Assembly (NCBI GenBank): GCA_026419785.1
Contig: JAODTK010005676.1
Span: 124,001-188,000 of the forward strand
Direction of reading: 5' to 3'
From: Sclerodactyla briareus
Lineage: Eukaryota; Echinodermata; Holothuroidea; Dendrochirotida; Sclerodactylidae
Length of the DNA stretch: 64,000 nucleotides
Shown: piece after piece, positions 10,341 through 23,065 of the stretch
Layout: each line of letters starts with the position of its first letter
Numbering within the stretch: the first letter of the stretch is position 1
Notes under the pieces: model-generated
Told to the model about the DNA's origin: nothing
The model's input: only the letters and a program-made list of their open reading frames with translations
The model's database searches: none
Made by a program: the position numbers and the translations under genes

Positions 10341-12320
10341 AATGCCAGATATCTCTCATTTAATGGAGCCTGCGGGTAATTACACAGATGGTGGTAGGGT
10401 ATGTGGCCGTATTTCAGCATTTATTAGATTCAATGCGAGTAACTTTGTTGTTGTATCGTGGTTGGTGGAGAACACTGACTGAAGTCCTAATGACGTACTA
10501 GCTGTAGACTAAGTTGAGGAGCCCATTTTGGTATTTTATGTTTGTGTTTGTTATGCTATGGTGAGGTCGTTTTGCATATGTACAGGATTATAAGATAAAT
10601 AAACTGATTAGATGTACGCATAAAATATGCAGTTTCAGTTATACCACTGATGTTGCGTTATTTCAATTATCAAAAGAGGTATGTTGGATTTCAGTAGATA
10701 TGGTCTATTTTCAGTTCTGAAAAAGTCCAATCACTAATTAAAGGTCACTCAAGGTCATCAACTAGGCCTCCAATTTGAAGTCTGCAAATTGGGAGTGTGT
10801 TGATTTTCACAAAACCTGGTGACTGTGTCTGTCTTCGATCTGAGTAATCTAAAATGCGAGTTGAGGTAGGTAATATAGAGAGGTCATTTAATGTATTCTT
10901 ATGCATGGATTATGCAAATGTGTAAAATTTGTCGGAATTCACAGGTCTATTGACTGTGGTCCTCCTGCTGTCCTGGGATGTTCCAATTGAGTCGAGAAAC
11001 AAGAGGTCTAATAAGAGGTCAAAAGGCTTCGTTGCAGAAAAATAAAACGGGGATACGTCATGATAGGAGGTTAGAAAAGCCTGAGACTATTATGAAGTCA
11101 AACCAGTTTAATTGAAAAGAAAGGCCCGAGTATTTGTTTATTATTCCATTCCATAAGATACCAAATTACTGTAATAATGTTCATACGAAAAGTGTGATAA
11201 TAGTTACTAAATTGGCAGCCAAATTTCAAGGAGTGTGTGCTGAAACTGAGCAAGCTACACGCGCGCATGCAATAAACGTCTGCATATGTGTTTCGGCGGC
11301 GTGAACAAGTCAAATTGATTGTGTTGCAATTCAACTTGTGCGAGTTCATTGTAAATGCAGCCATTCGTTGTCATCGCGTATCCTCATTTGGTCAGCCGGT
11401 GTTCAGTAGAAGATTAATAATGGTTATAATTCACTAGTCTACATACATAGGTCATGTGGTATTTATGAATTTGTCCAAATGTTCTTTTTCGGAGGATATT
11501 GTTGCAGTTCCCAGTGCTTCTGATGATTCAATTTCTCCTAAGTCAGTAACAACTGCATCACTCTATTTTCTATTAAGCTAATGCTAAATCACACAATGGT
11601 ATGCACCTAATGCACTGACTCGTGGTGATAAAATGAGATGCTCCTTCCACTGCGTCCTCCACTCCAGTCGGTGGAATTATGTTGCCAGGTTGTGATGTGC
11701 AGGGTTGTGTGTTGCCATGTTGTGTGCGTGCCTATGGTAAATGTCAATGTGTGTGACACGCCATTGCTTGTGGGCATGATTAACTGCGACCATGGTAAGG
11801 GGGATTGGGCACCAAATTGCTATTATGATCCCCCAAGATGTGTATACGTGATTGTGATCCTGATTTTACGAAAACCTTTATAAAAGAGGATGATCCAGTC
11901 CAATCATGTTGAATTCAGTGTGATAACTCCTTCATATGAATGGGAAGAATCTGTGTTTGGTGGGAATCAGATGTAATATTGTCAGAGTTGTTAAAGTGTG
12001 AAGTTTTATATTTTTGCTTATTTTTCGCTTGAAAGAAACTAATTTGCTAACATTGTGTGCAAAAGCTTGACCATGCAGGCCCGGGTATATGACACTTATT
12101 CTCAGTATCACTTAATTTTATAAGGCTTAATCGAGGCTAAATTTCCGGTGTCTGATTGAAAAAAAAAAAAAACCCAAATTTCCACAAAACGGACTCGGAC
12201 TCGGGACTCAGCTGTTGGGACTCGGTCCGAGTGCAGGTTCACGACCCTCAGGAAAAGAATATACCGGAAATCCCGAAACTAGGTGTTATACTGCAGAAAT
12301 TTTGACATCGACATTGACAG
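10340..12320. other. No gene supported
   Basis: The region is AT-rich with short ORFs only. A fragment near 10735-10760 repeats the AGGTCA(n)AAGGTCA vocabulary of the array at 38640. A 14-A run occurs near 12160, followed by GGACTCGG-type short repeats (about 12190-12230) that recur near 13100. Confidence 0.4.
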
Positions 12321-12326
12321 TCATGA

Positions 12327-12855
12327 ATGCGATGTACTGTTTTGTTGTCGTGTCCTCCAGAATTCACTCAAATCAAAACTGAAGTTATAGCCACTAAGCA
12401 TTTTATTGACTTAACTGCACTTGTGGGAATGGCTGTTAGCATGTGGCATCCTTATGATGGTTTTACTACGCTATGGGACCATGGACGCCTGTCTATAAAT
12501 ATGGATATGCTGATGTTCTTGAAATGCAATGAAAAAAATACTTCAAAGTTATAACTGCTTTCTGGAGAGTTATTATTGTCCAGAGTTTGCAAACTGGAGA
12601 GTGGGGATCAGGTGGAGTTATATACATGAGTTGTTGAGGGCATTTATTTTGTCTAGTTTTGGCACTGCTGAATGGCAATTGCATTTATATGGCTGTTGTT
12701 ATGAACTCCTCAAACGTAAAACAGAGGGGATAGGGGCAACCCCAAGTTTGTTATATGGAATGAATTGCGCATTACAATTACCTGTTTGTGGGGGGGGAGG
12801 GTATGCACAACTCACTGCAGTAACTTGCTCTTTTGAACCGGATAAATATACTTAG
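12327..12855 (+). CDS. Two overlapping ORFs, possible frame-shifted exon; unrecognised
   Basis: Frames at 12327-12554 and 12529-12855 overlap by 26 bases, so a single indel would join them into about 175 codons. A pyrimidine-rich stretch ending TCCTCCAG (about 12353-12360) could be a splice acceptor leading into EFTQIKTEVIATKHFIDLTA. The second frame is Trp/Tyr/Cys-rich (SYNCFLESYYCPEFANW). I recognise no domain. Chance openness in AT-rich DNA is equally likely. Confidence 0.15.
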
Positions 12856-12859
12856 TAAT

Positions 12860-13550
12860 ATATTTTATTATTTATTATAAGTTGTAATAGAGGCGTGACG
12901 GGTGGTCAACGGCCGATGTCTCGAGTACTCTGCGACAGCACGTACCTATTCATACGACACTTGACTCGTATAATAGGATCATCACAGACGCATAGTAGAG
13001 GCAGCTGACTCTGGTAGTTGGACTATTGGACTCGTTGCCCTTTTCATCTCTTCCTTTCCTTCCCCTTTGTGGTTTGAGGACTTTCGGGTCTCGGACTAGG
13101 TTCTCATGGGGTACCGGACTCGACTCCAACCACGCTCTTATCTCCAAAACACAAGTGATAATACAGACAAATAAATATGTAGCGACAGAACCAAAACAGA
13201 TCCAACAATAGAGTCACGCGAGCAAAACCCATTAGGCCAAAAGATGGCCCATCACCTATGTGTGGTCCCACATTACAACAATACCACAATCAGGAACACA
13301 ACGAAAGACATATAAAAAATACAAAAAACCCTCTCAACCTCACCCACCTATCAAACCACCCAGCCAAACTGCAGCAAACAACACGGTTAGTGAGAGGGAC
13401 CAGGCAATAATTCAAATGAGCGAGTTTAGTTTACACCTAAAAATATGGAATAGATCACTTATAATGCGCCCAAATGTATATCATACCATATAGCCCGCAT
13501 TGCTTCTCCCCTATTCCCTTTCTCATTCTCATATCTCCATCAAATTTCCA
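12860..13550. other. No gene seen; GGACTCG short repeats
   Basis: Scattered GGACTCG and ACTCGAC words between about 13020 and 13135 echo those at 12190-12230, perhaps two ends of an unidentified element. The rest is unremarkable. Confidence 0.3.
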
Positions 13551-13554
13551 GGTG

Positions 13555-13665
13555 TTCTTCTGAGCTAGTTTGTCGGATGGGGGGGGGGGGGGTAATTTCA
13601 GTCGTTCTTTCCTGAGCTAGTTGTCGGATGGGGGGGGGAGGTGGGGGGGTAATTATACGCCAACC
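13555..13665 (+). repeat. Duplicated segment with G16 and G9 tracts
   Basis: Two copies of TTCT..CTGAGCTAGTTTGTCGGATG followed by a long G run and GGTAATT(A/T) lie at about 13556-13605 and 13609-13655. Confidence 0.7.
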
Positions 13666-14030
13666 CCCCAACCCCCTCCCCCCCTACAGATACGCTACTG
13701 GTTATATCATATGCCTCGAACAATCCCAGAGGGAATACAGTAGACAGTAGCTTGTATGTACAGCGCCCGAGTCGCATTCCTCAGGTCTGACATGCCCCCA
13801 ATGGGCACCTGACCACCTTGCGTCATCAGAGATGGGGGGTGTACACTGCACCCCTCCTCTCCCCTCCCCCCCTTGATAGAATGCTACTTACCTAATCACA
13901 CACTCCAACAATCCCTGAGGGACTACAGTGACAGAGGACCTCAATGTACAAGTACCTAGGTGTTCCTGATTGAATCTCAATGCTCCCAATCGGCACCGGG
14001 CCAGTGGTTGTCCCGACGAAGCAATTGGGT
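13660..14030 (+). repeat. Two-copy ~188-bp tandem duplication
   Basis: Copy one (about 13670-13850) and copy two (about 13858-14030) each start with a C-rich tract, then GATA..CTACT, CTC.AACAATCCC.GAGGGA, an ATGTACA block, a CATTCCTCAGG/TGTTCCTGATT block and CCCAAT.GGCACC.G.CCA. Divergence is moderate. Confidence 0.65.
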
Positions 14031-14459
14031 TTATATTGGCGGTTAACAGTCGGGCTCTACCCATGGGGTACCGGATTTGGAGGAAGGCCGATGATATTTG
14101 AATGCCTCCTGTAACGATATCATTAGGCGGTGGATTCCTCATTGGATGATTTTTTCTTGTTAGGTTAATTTGTAACCCTTGTTGATTGGAATATTCTTAC
14201 CCCATGCTCTTCATTTCTGACTCCACATTCTGCACAAAACCATTTCTTTGCTGCAAATCATCCTGGCCAATAAAATTGGCTGTCATTTTTCAATTTGATG
14301 CGATTCCAGTTCGTCTAGACTAGTTGTTTCTTCTGGGGACACTGTCACACAATATCAAGCCAAAGACCGTCTTCTACTTAGAAAGCGCATGTTTATTGAG
14401 CAACGCCCGTTTTTTTGCATCATGAAATTCCGGTTCTCCCATCTTTATGCCATAGACAG

Positions 14460-14540
14460 GCGCTTGAGTATGGTTATTCCTCAAAGGAAGTCATACCTCA
14501 GAAGAAGCGTCTTCCATCAGGATTTGTTGTGGTCGCCCTG
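14460..14540 (+). CDS. Weak candidate internal exon (27 codons)
   Basis: The stretch is bounded by CTCCCATC..ATAGACAG (acceptor-like) and CCCTG/GTAACC (donor-like), with reading phase 0 at both ends. The peptide starts ALEYGYSSKEVIPQKKR. A downstream phase-0 acceptor (TTTTATTTCAG, ending 14667) leads into LEVPIFIHFTCGRRLESVC and then a stop. No family is recognised and no further exons can be chained, so this is a hypothesis only. Confidence 0.18.
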
Positions 14541-14667
14541 GTAACCCCTTATCGGCAGTTCAAATTACGCCACTGTGGGGCTGACATGAACCTAGCCGTT
14601 TTAATTTGAATTCATAAATAATGATTGCTACGCAGCTTAAAATCATAATGGCAATTTTTTATTTCAG

Positions 14668-14739
14668 CTAGAAGTCCCCATATTCATACACTTCACTTGT
14701 GGCCGGAGACTCGAGTCTGTGTGCCTCTCCCATAACTGA
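14668..14739 (+). CDS. Weak candidate terminal exon following 14460-14540
   Basis: A good pyrimidine tract and CAG at 14657-14667 precede an open frame LEVPIFIHFTCGRRLESVC ending in a stop near 14739. Its phase fits the donor at 14540. A second strong acceptor (TATTATTTTTTCAG) ends near 14794 and opens a different frame starting after it. Which, if either, is used cannot be decided here. Confidence 0.15.
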   Translation, partial: LEVPIFIHFTCGRRLESVCLSHN

Positions 14740-15670
14740 GTGTGTTAAGCCACCCACAGTTTGATGTGGTGTGTCGTAATATTATTTTTTCAGCCATCGT
14801 TATGGGGGAGACTTCATTTTGGCTCCTGATGAATTTTACAAATTCGCCTTGCCAAGAGTCATTGAACATTAGCGACAAGTCCTCAAAGACAGACAGGTTA
14901 CGAGTCCGAGAATTCTTCCAGAAATGCAAGGAGCTGTTAGAATCGAGGAGATATCACTAGGCTCTCCCACCATCGGCCTTTAACACCTGTACAACTGCAG
15001 CCAGAAAATAATAGAGGAACACAGTGGGCAGTTAATTTAACCAAATGGGTAAAAAAAAATGGAGCATCAAACGCTCTCAACTCTGTATCCACAGTGATCA
15101 TAATTGAATTTGGAAACGTACCCATAAATCCCCAACGAATATTGTCACCTGTCAAAACCACAAGCCTAAATAAATCAACTATTGAGCTTATTGATTGCGA
15201 CAGATGGGCAGTTTCAATTTGCAAATTTTGAAGCGATGAAGGCCGGATTCACGCATGATATAAAAAGCCCTTTCCTCTGCCAAAGGCATAATTTCCTTCG
15301 CTGCAACGTTTATCCCGGCACCTCTTCATTTTAATTTTGGTGGCCTAGGGCAGAGCTTAGTACATGGTGGAATAAGGATAACATCATATTCAGCTGTAGC
15401 TCCCCCCCCCCGACAATGAGGAGGAAGAGTATATCCTCTCAGTTCATAATATTGATCTCGCGAATCATAATTATTCTTCGGTGAAGATTACTGTCCTAAA
15501 TAATGCCAGAACTGTGCAATGGCATAGCTGATATTTCAGGAGGGGGAGGGGGGAAGGGGAGGGTGGCTCAGGTGTTTCACTGAATTATATCAATGGGAGG
15601 GTGGTTTTGCTTACTTTTTGGTATGAGAGTGGGGAGGGGTGCCGCAGGGGTCTGGGTGCCCAGCAGGGGG
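14740..15670. other. No gene supported; G-rich low complexity
   Basis: Short ORFs on both strands have no recognisable features. C-run at about 15401 and G-rich low-complexity sequence at 15540-15670. Confidence 0.4.
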
Positions 15671-15677
15671 TTGGGAG

Positions 15678-16013
15678 CAGAGATGTAGCTAGTTCAATTT
15701 GAGTGTGGGTCGACTCAAAAACGAATGGAGCCTAGTGAGTTTGTTGGACGCAGTAATCAGAGGAAACTTGGGGCCATTATATCCTCAAATTGCCCCCCCC
15801 CCCCCCAGAATGAAAACATTTCTAGAGGGACCTATCTAGCAACTTGGCCTACTTTTATACTAGAAAAGACAAAATTGAATATTTGAGGCTGGTTTGAGGT
15901 ATTGGGAGAAGAATTTTCGAGGGTCGAATGAGCTTCATTTTAGCCTGAATGTGGGTTGACAAAGCTAGTGTGGGTCGCTGCCGTCCCATGCTGACCCACG
16001 TAGCTACATCCTG
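15678..16013. mobile_element. hAT-like MITE, 336 bp
   Basis: The left end CAGAGATGTAGCTAG and the complement of the right end (CAGGATGTAGCTACG) form short terminal inverted repeats of the CAG..TGTAGCTA type common in hAT-derived elements. Sub-terminal GTGGGTCGAC / GTGGGTCAGC words also mirror each other. The interior is non-coding. An exact 8-bp target duplication is not seen, although both flanks are G-rich (TTGGGAG and TTGGGGG). Confidence 0.5.
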
Positions 16014-17690
16014 TTGGGGGGGTCTGCTCCCCAAGTTAGTAAACCATGTCAGGGGGTAAGGACAGTAGGAACTGCAATGAGTGGTATTGGAGAGGAAAAA
16101 AACAATTTTTTGGGAGGTGGGCCTGATCCACAAAACCTACTGAAACGAGAATGAATGTGGCTGCCAAAGCTATAGCAAAATGAATAAGCGAATGATCACA
16201 GAGGTTGCGTGCAAATTTCAAATCAGCAAGTTGCATTGTTAAACATACAAATATTATTCTTGATACAGCACGCTGTCACAAACAGTACAAAACGAAGCAC
16301 ATATTCATGTTGCAATCCACTTGCAATGCTGAATTGACGCATACGATATGCGCTATTGTATCGCGGCTCCAGGAATCCATACGCACAAAAACGACCCGTT
16401 ACGCTGATTAGATGTTATGAACTTCGATCGAACTAGCGTAAGAGTCGCCCTCAGTTGGCCTCTAGAGATCATCTGAAGATACATTTAGAGATATACATAT
16501 CTCTTAGAGTATCTCTAGATTTTTGTTATTGTTTCTCCAAATCAGGGGGTTGTAGAGTGAGAGATGCAAGTTTGTTTACTCTTACCGTGTTATAAACAAT
16601 CTCAACTCAAAATCCAGCTGAATACTTTTCGCATCGTCGTTTATCGGCTGAATTTTCATTGAATTTTTTTCCAGCGTTTTTCAGGAGTCTCATTTGTATA
16701 CTTGCGTTTGGTGCATATGGAAAATACTATCTGCCCCAAAGTTTCGTGAAAATCGAAATTTTCGTGTAAATACTACTAATTAAAGGGGTATAGCATAAAA
16801 ATGAACATTGTAGGTGCTTCTGGGAGTACGTTATGAACAATTTGGGTTGTGATATTGCATCCATTGCCATGGTAACAGCTAGACTTCCAAGCTCCAGCAA
16901 TGAAGAAGAGGGGAAAAACAGAAATTTTTGAAGGTAATGAAAAATAAAAATTTAATGCCACATTGCTTGTAACAAGTTACAATTTTGAAATATGTAATAA
17001 AATATTGAGGTTTGAATTCCCTCGTACTACTAAAGTGCCCTTTCCAAGGGGCTGCCCCTGGGACTCAAAAGAAGTCCGGTGCTCCTGGCATTTTGTTCCA
17101 AAAACCATTTCCCAAGTAAACCTTGCATTGCCACATGGTGTAACAGTTTTTGCCCACATGGGGGGGGGGGGGGGGCGTTACCAAGTTTGTTCTCTTCAAC
17201 CAGAACAACATGGTACTGCCAGATGACCGTGTTTGTGACAACCTTTGGTGTAATTTGGCAAGGTAAAACTAGTGTTAGTGCGCGCACACACTTCATGGGG
17301 TGCAAACTGTGGAAAATCTGTTGCATGCCCATTGCACTGGGTAAATTTATCTCTATTATATTTTCCCAAAGTATGCACTAAGTAATGAACCACGTTTTAC
17401 CAAGTTTTTACGACACAGGTTGACACACATTACCACGCATTGCCATGCATGCCACGAATTCTCCTAAACACAGGTTTGCCCCGTGTTCCCACAAGTTTTG
17501 ATGCACGTGTCAAGACCGGTCAAGGTGGGGAGAACCTGTGGTAAAGAAACACAGGTTGACACAGGAAATTTGTCCCAAAATCACAGGCTCGCCACATATT
17601 TTGCTCTTTATGTCTTTAAATTTTGCCATGCTTCTCACTGGTGAACACATATATGTGTTTTCTTACTGACACACGTTGCCATACATATTT
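16014..17690. other. No gene seen; G16 tract and small palindrome
   Basis: Contents include a palindrome AGAGATATACATATCTCT at about 16486-16504, a run of 16 G at 17160-17175, and degenerate ACACAGGTTGACACA-type repeats at 17410-17600. ORFs crossing the G run are not convincing. Confidence 0.4.
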
Positions 17691-17694
17691 GGAA

Positions 17695-17830
17695 TATACT
17701 CATACTTACCCTAATTGGCAACCCTGCACCACCCCAAATATTATGTCAAGGTCTGACACTCTCTTTTTACCACATAGTCGGGTTGGCAACCCCATTCGCC
17801 CTCCTTATTTTGCCAGGCAAACCATCTGGT
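17695..17830. repeat. Partial relative of the 1313-1626 MITE family
   Basis: Blocks CTCATACTTACCC and GGGTTGGCAACCCCATTCGCCC..TTTTGCCAGGC match, in order, the segment at about 52180-52300 and resemble the GGGCGTGGGGTGGCC interior of the MITE at 1313. It appears degenerate. Confidence 0.4.
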
Positions 17831-18479
17831 TTAAATTTAAATTCACTCAGATCACGCAACTGCGACAGCCACCCAGGGAAAATCATATGGTGACTGCTGG
17901 AATTTGAAACCCGAAAATTTGGTTATAAATTGTCCTTGATACCACTCTACCAGTCTTCCCCACAAAAAGAAATAACAATAAACAGTGATTTTGATTTCTC
18001 TTTCTGCGACATGCGTAGCTCCATGGATGGGTTCCGTGGGCACCATTCCACTCAAAGTGTTTCGTCTGACTGTTTCCATTGCTTTCCCTCTCATTAACCA
18101 CCACGGACCTATACGCAATTTGGGTTGTGCAGTTGGCCTGCAGATGTTGATTGGATGATATAAAATTCGTGGCTGCTCAGCAATTAAACGCTACGCCCGT
18201 GGTTACTCTGCACCCACGGATGCACTGAGGGATGTGGGATTAAACTCTACACCTTTGGTGTCAACTATCACGGGGCATAATCAGTTTTGATTAATGTGAC
18301 ATCAACAGGCTTCTCATACTCTAATGTCATTGGTCTTAGGATATGGAAAAAACAACCCATTCATATCAGCAATTTGCATTCTGTTGTAGTTGTTGACATT
18401 GTCCTTTAGGAGCCCTGCAGGAATTCCTACAATCGGCCACACTTTCAGGGGACTGCCTCTTGCCATGGGCAAGGCTTAG

Positions 18480-18698
18480 TCAGTGACATAAGTTGACGCC
18501 ACATTTGGCACCGGCTGACAACGAAAGTGAAGAGTTAATCCCACCGGTGTCATATGACCTGCCCGGCCGGAGTCGTCCGGAAATCCTAGTGGAGAGGCCC
18601 TCTGTGTCTGAAGGTTGAACATGAGTACCACTTGTGCGTTCCTCCTTACGGCTACAGGTGGCTTCACTGGGTTGATTCACAGTTGGCTCCCGATGCAT
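18480..18698 (-). CDS. Ser/Thr-rich ORF, unrecognised
   Basis: A 72-codon minus-strand frame begins MHREPTVNQPSEATCSRK and is rich in Ser, Thr, Gly and Arg, with locally higher GC than its surroundings. Such composition can be a disordered coding exon, but no splice borders or domain support it. The overlapping frame on the same strand (18476-18667) shows the openness is partly compositional. Confidence 0.15.
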   Translation of the reverse strand: MHREPTVNQPSEATCSRKEERTSGTHVQPSDTEGLSTRISGRLRPGRSYDTGGINSSLSLSAGAKCGVNLCH

Positions 18699-19194
18699 GT
18701 GCAGCCTTATTTTTCTGAAGGCATGGTTGCCTTTTTTCCGAGCTCCTATTCTCCTCGAGGACTTTCAGTCATAATTCATTCTGTTTCAGGGCAGTTTTTG
18801 AAGAGAGTGATTTTCAACAGCACTTAGCATATATTAACCCCCACTGGAGGTAGTACTCATTAGCCTAATATGGAAGGTCCAGATACCTGGAACTTTTTAC
18901 AGATTATGCATTGTTTGCAGTGTTCTTTTTCTTATTCTTCAATTTTCAGTAATATAAATACTTGCAATGAAACGCATCATTCAACGTCTGAAACAATACA
19001 ACTAAGAGTGGACATTTACGATCCTCAGAGAAGCCCCAGAAATGAGATGAGATATTTCGCTTTATTTGAAGCTAGGGATTGATTCTGAGGTTCTTATGCA
19101 GCGGTAGTGTATTCCATTGTATGTTCGAAAGAATTGGATGCTGGTAGTGATTTTGTACAGCTAAGTCCTGCTAGGAGAACCGTCAAGTGGATGC

Positions 19195-19470
19195 CTTAGA
19201 GCATCGTCCGATGTTCTCATGGTTTGATGTTTCCGCGGTTTCATGTTCCTAGGGTTTGATCGCCCGGTTTTTTGTATCGTATAATTTTCATTTAATAGCA
19301 ACTCAATTTAACGAGGTACAATGTCCCGGTGTCCGTGTTTCCAGAGGTTTGAACCTTGTGAACATCGCACTTCGGAACATCGACCTCGGGAACATCAGAT
19401 TCTGGGACCACCACTCGAAGCCCTGGAACAATCAGAGACCCCTGGAACCACGGGCAGACCCCATTTGAGC
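19195..19470. repeat. GTTCGATGTTCC-family dispersed repeat, copy 1
   Basis: Degenerate units of the type GGTTTGATGTTTCC and their complement GGAACATCGACCTCGGGAACATC appear on both sides of a short spacer, giving an inverted arrangement. Related copies lie at 24490-24540, 24740-24890, 36205-36420 and 46545-46600. Confidence 0.6.
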
Positions 19471-19479
19471 CGATAGCCG

Positions 19480-22400
19480 ATAGCCCGATATGACTATAGT
19501 CCCGTCAATCTGCTGTGTCGAGATAGGTGTTTATGACTAAGAAAACCGGCAAGAATAATTATTAGACATGTGCAGGTGGGTAAACTGGCAACATGTATAT
19601 CCCCGCAGAACTACAATTGGTGGACCTCATTTTGGAGAAAGCACATTAAATCAAGTTAACTTTACCCCCTCCGATGTCCTTCAAATGACCTACTGTTTGT
19701 TCGGAATATTTTCCACGTTTCATCTCTAAATCTACCTAAAAGTTGAGACTTAAAGGCATAACTTGCAATTTTGCCTCCTGTGACCTGAAGCAGCCTTCAT
19801 GTTGTTTAGGAACTAACAACAGGTCACTGTTCCACGTAATTTCGTTCTAAACGCAGAGACGAACGTTAGGAAAACCGCATGAAACCACAAGTTTGATCTC
19901 CAGTACTTGATTTTTTTGAGACACCAGTTCCTGGTAATTGAACTAACTGTAATATCGCGGAAAACCTGTGAAATAGAGGGCAACAAGCACGCGCAGCGAC
20001 ATGCATGAAAATCTACGTTCAATTCAATCTAGATTTTACTAGGGCGACATGTGTAATAGTTCCAAATCTTGGCTATGCCCCGCTAAAGAGTTATGCGCTA
20101 GGTCCAAGTTCCTGGCGGCAGAGACGGGCACGGTGGTGTGCAAATACACCCCCTCACTCGTCCTTCCCAACCCAATCATCCTCATCTTTGCAGCCAAACT
20201 GTCCTGGTTTTCGTCCAGACTCAGTGCTTGAGAATATCGTTCTTGGTCAGGCCCCATTGGCCTTGTCTCAATGCCTGATGCCCCAGCTGAAAAATGAGAA
20301 GGGGAATTGGTGGTTGGTGGACCCGGACTCTGTGGAAAATAGAAAATGCCAGTCTTGAACCATTTGAGAATTGGTTGCAGTTGCCAATCATGGTAAATGT
20401 TACACAGTTCACAGATTCATAAACCCGTACTGTTTTGTGGAGTTTGTTGTGTGTGTGATTGTTGAAAAATTTTGATCGATTTCCTTCCATTCACAGAAAG
20501 TCTTCACTGAGCACTGGAAGGAATTTCTTCTTGCGATCGCGAACCTTTTCCTTGCACCTCGTGGAATCTGTCAAAAGTTCCTGGCTGAGGACTGCCGCAA
20601 CCGTTGTTATGTCATAGTTTTCGGTTCTAGCGGCTGTTTATATTTCAATGAATTTCCCTTAAAAAATTACAATATCGGAAGTATTATTACATAATGATAG
20701 AAAAGAAAAAAATCTTACGATCTAGAATTAATTTACTAAGCAAGCATAAATTTGGGCAGAAATGGAGGGGTCATGACCCTTCTTCGCCAAATGTTACTGT
20801 GTCCAAAAATAAAATTTCATGGTATTTTCTCAAATATGGAAGGGGTAGGGGACATGCCCTTCCCCTGGCAGCCTCCCCTGCCTGGTACTTCCCTCTCCCT
20901 GTCACCCTTCATGATTCCCCTCAGCACCTCATTACAAACTGTATATCTTTGATCATGAAAGAATCATTTCCGCATATACGTGGTGTAGTCAATAATTTGA
21001 CTGTTCGTGGCTGACGTGCCAGGGATTGCGTTCTGACTTCCAACGATTGACTCCGTTTCTTTGGCATTCAAGGCCTACTGCCATGTGGCATTCTGCTCGA
21101 GTCGTATAGGTAGTACATCAACCTCCTCGCATGGCCCCCGGTATCTTAAGCTGGTGAAGCTTTGTCGTCCACTGCTTCAGTTATTCGTCGCATACTATGT
21201 CGCGAGTGAGCGAAACAGGAACGTTCCCAGGGCATCTGATTTTCCGAGTCACTCAGGGAGGGGCTCTTGAATAACTTATGCCCAATCAAAATTAAATCAA
21301 AATTACCCAAATCCACGGGTTAAGTTTTGCAGGACATGGACTGGTGTCATGGGTTCCAGGACAGCTATTATAATTAATAAATTCTGAGTTTGCTCCGGAG
21401 TGAAGGCTTAGGCTTACCTCTCTACATTCACCAGGACAGGCAGATTTAGCGATACTTCCAAAATCTGTAAACGTAAATCATCTAATTTTGTTTTAATGTT
21501 GTGTTTGCGGAGGTTTTGTAGAATTGAGGAGTTAACTACAGCAGGTATAATACGTTAAAAAAACTCCATTCAGTCTTTGAATGCCACCGTTCCATACCTC
21601 ATCTACCAGGAGAACTTCGTCAAAATTAAAGCACTCAACCATTTCTATTTTGGAGAGAATGGTTATCAGTCCGCAAATTAAATAAAAAGGCTGCTGGTCG
21701 AACAATAACATTTGTTTCCCACAGGGACGCCATTCCACAATATTAAAAATTTGAACCTTTATAGGATTTTAAAATTACTCACATATAAAAAAATCATTGC
21801 ATTTTGTGTATGCTGCGTTCTGTAAGGTTTGTAGTAGTGAAACAGAGAAGTGGCTTTTTCATTCTGAGTTCGCTAAAGGTAATACAAGTTAATAATCCCT
21901 GGGGTGAAGCCATATGGGGCATTGGTTGTCACACACGAAATTTTACTATCTAATTTTTCTCTTTGCCTTTGGAATGGTTAAATGACAGAGGTTATGCCAA
22001 AAATTGCTCCTGTTTTATATGCTGAGAATAGTTTTGTTTTCCTGTGTAGGACACTATGACCTATACTGATGTGTGTTCTGTGGTATGGGGTAGATGCGAC
22101 TTAGTGCATCTGCACCTCGATTTCTGTGGATTTTATTCTCTCATTTACATTGCTGATTTGGCACCAATTTGAGTCAAGAGATTAATGCGGTCCATAAATC
22201 TGACCCAAAGTTGATTAGGCAGTCCTAGTCAACCAGATATCATGTCATTTTATGAATGAAACTACCTTTCGTGATTTGCTTGATGGTTTGTTTATCTGGC
22301 GGAATTTTTTTCAGTGTGCCAGTGTGGAAAGCCTCTTCTTCAAAATTTTGCAGTTCAGAATTTTTTTCATTGGTAGAATGTATGTTCATTGTATTATAAT

Positions 22401-22490
22401 TTTTTTTTATTACTTTTATTGCTCACAATAGTTTACGATGATAATGTTTGTCTTTTTTTTGAAGAAATTTTTGTGATATTGCCTCTTATT
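19480..22490. other. No gene supported
   Basis: The stretch is mostly AT-rich with short ORFs. A fragment of the 1313 MITE end (CACAGATTCATAAACCCGTACTG region) lies at about 20404-20445. A 117-codon ORF at 20005-20358 has no recognisable domain. Confidence 0.4.
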
Positions 22491-22499
22491 AATTGTCCC

Positions 22500-23060
22500 T
22501 CATAATAGCAATATTTCATTCATGTGAGAGGATTAAAAAAAGGTTAAAGGGCAACTGCAGGCTTGGAACACCAGCGGTTATTGTGGAGAGGAAAACTGTA
22601 TTATATGTAGGTCCGAACTCATTTCAAACGGGGGGACGTTTGTTCCTATGTGAAGTATTGGCCATCAAAGTTTGGCCATTAAGCAGAGAAATTGGGGGGA
22701 ATCCCAGTTGTGCGATAACACATGACGTCACACATGGGACAACACAGGGAAATTATGTTATGTGATTTAATTGTTGCATTTTGTTGAATAAATGGTAACA
22801 TTAGCAGAATTTCGTGTTGTCTTTCTCTCACAATAAGTAAATCAACCACGTACCAACCACTAAAAGCAATCCTCTCCTGAGCTACTGCTTTAGAAGTGAA
22901 ATAATTTTTGTTGAATTTCAATAGAAAAACAAAGGATATTTGCAAGGTCGTGCAAGTATGACAGCTGCATTTATAACTGCAACACCTCTTTCGGTTCCCA
23001 AAGAAAGGAAAAGCAAACGGGTCCAGAGGGAATTCAGAACACCGCAGCTTGGTAATTTGC
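22500..23060. other. No gene seen; possible TTAA-type MITE end
   Basis: TTAAAGGGCAACTGCAGG near 22544 resembles the ends of the TTAA-type MITEs at 39668 and 61886. No partner end was found. Confidence 0.3.
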
Positions 23061-23065
23061 ATAAG

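Noticed and set aside
12190..13135. Element bounded by GGACTCG-type words
   Set aside because: The words are short and scattered; no paired ends or target duplication could be defined.
14794..14960. Exon beginning after the acceptor near 14794
   Set aside because: The two attractive frames conflict with the phase of the upstream donor, and neither has a recognised domain.
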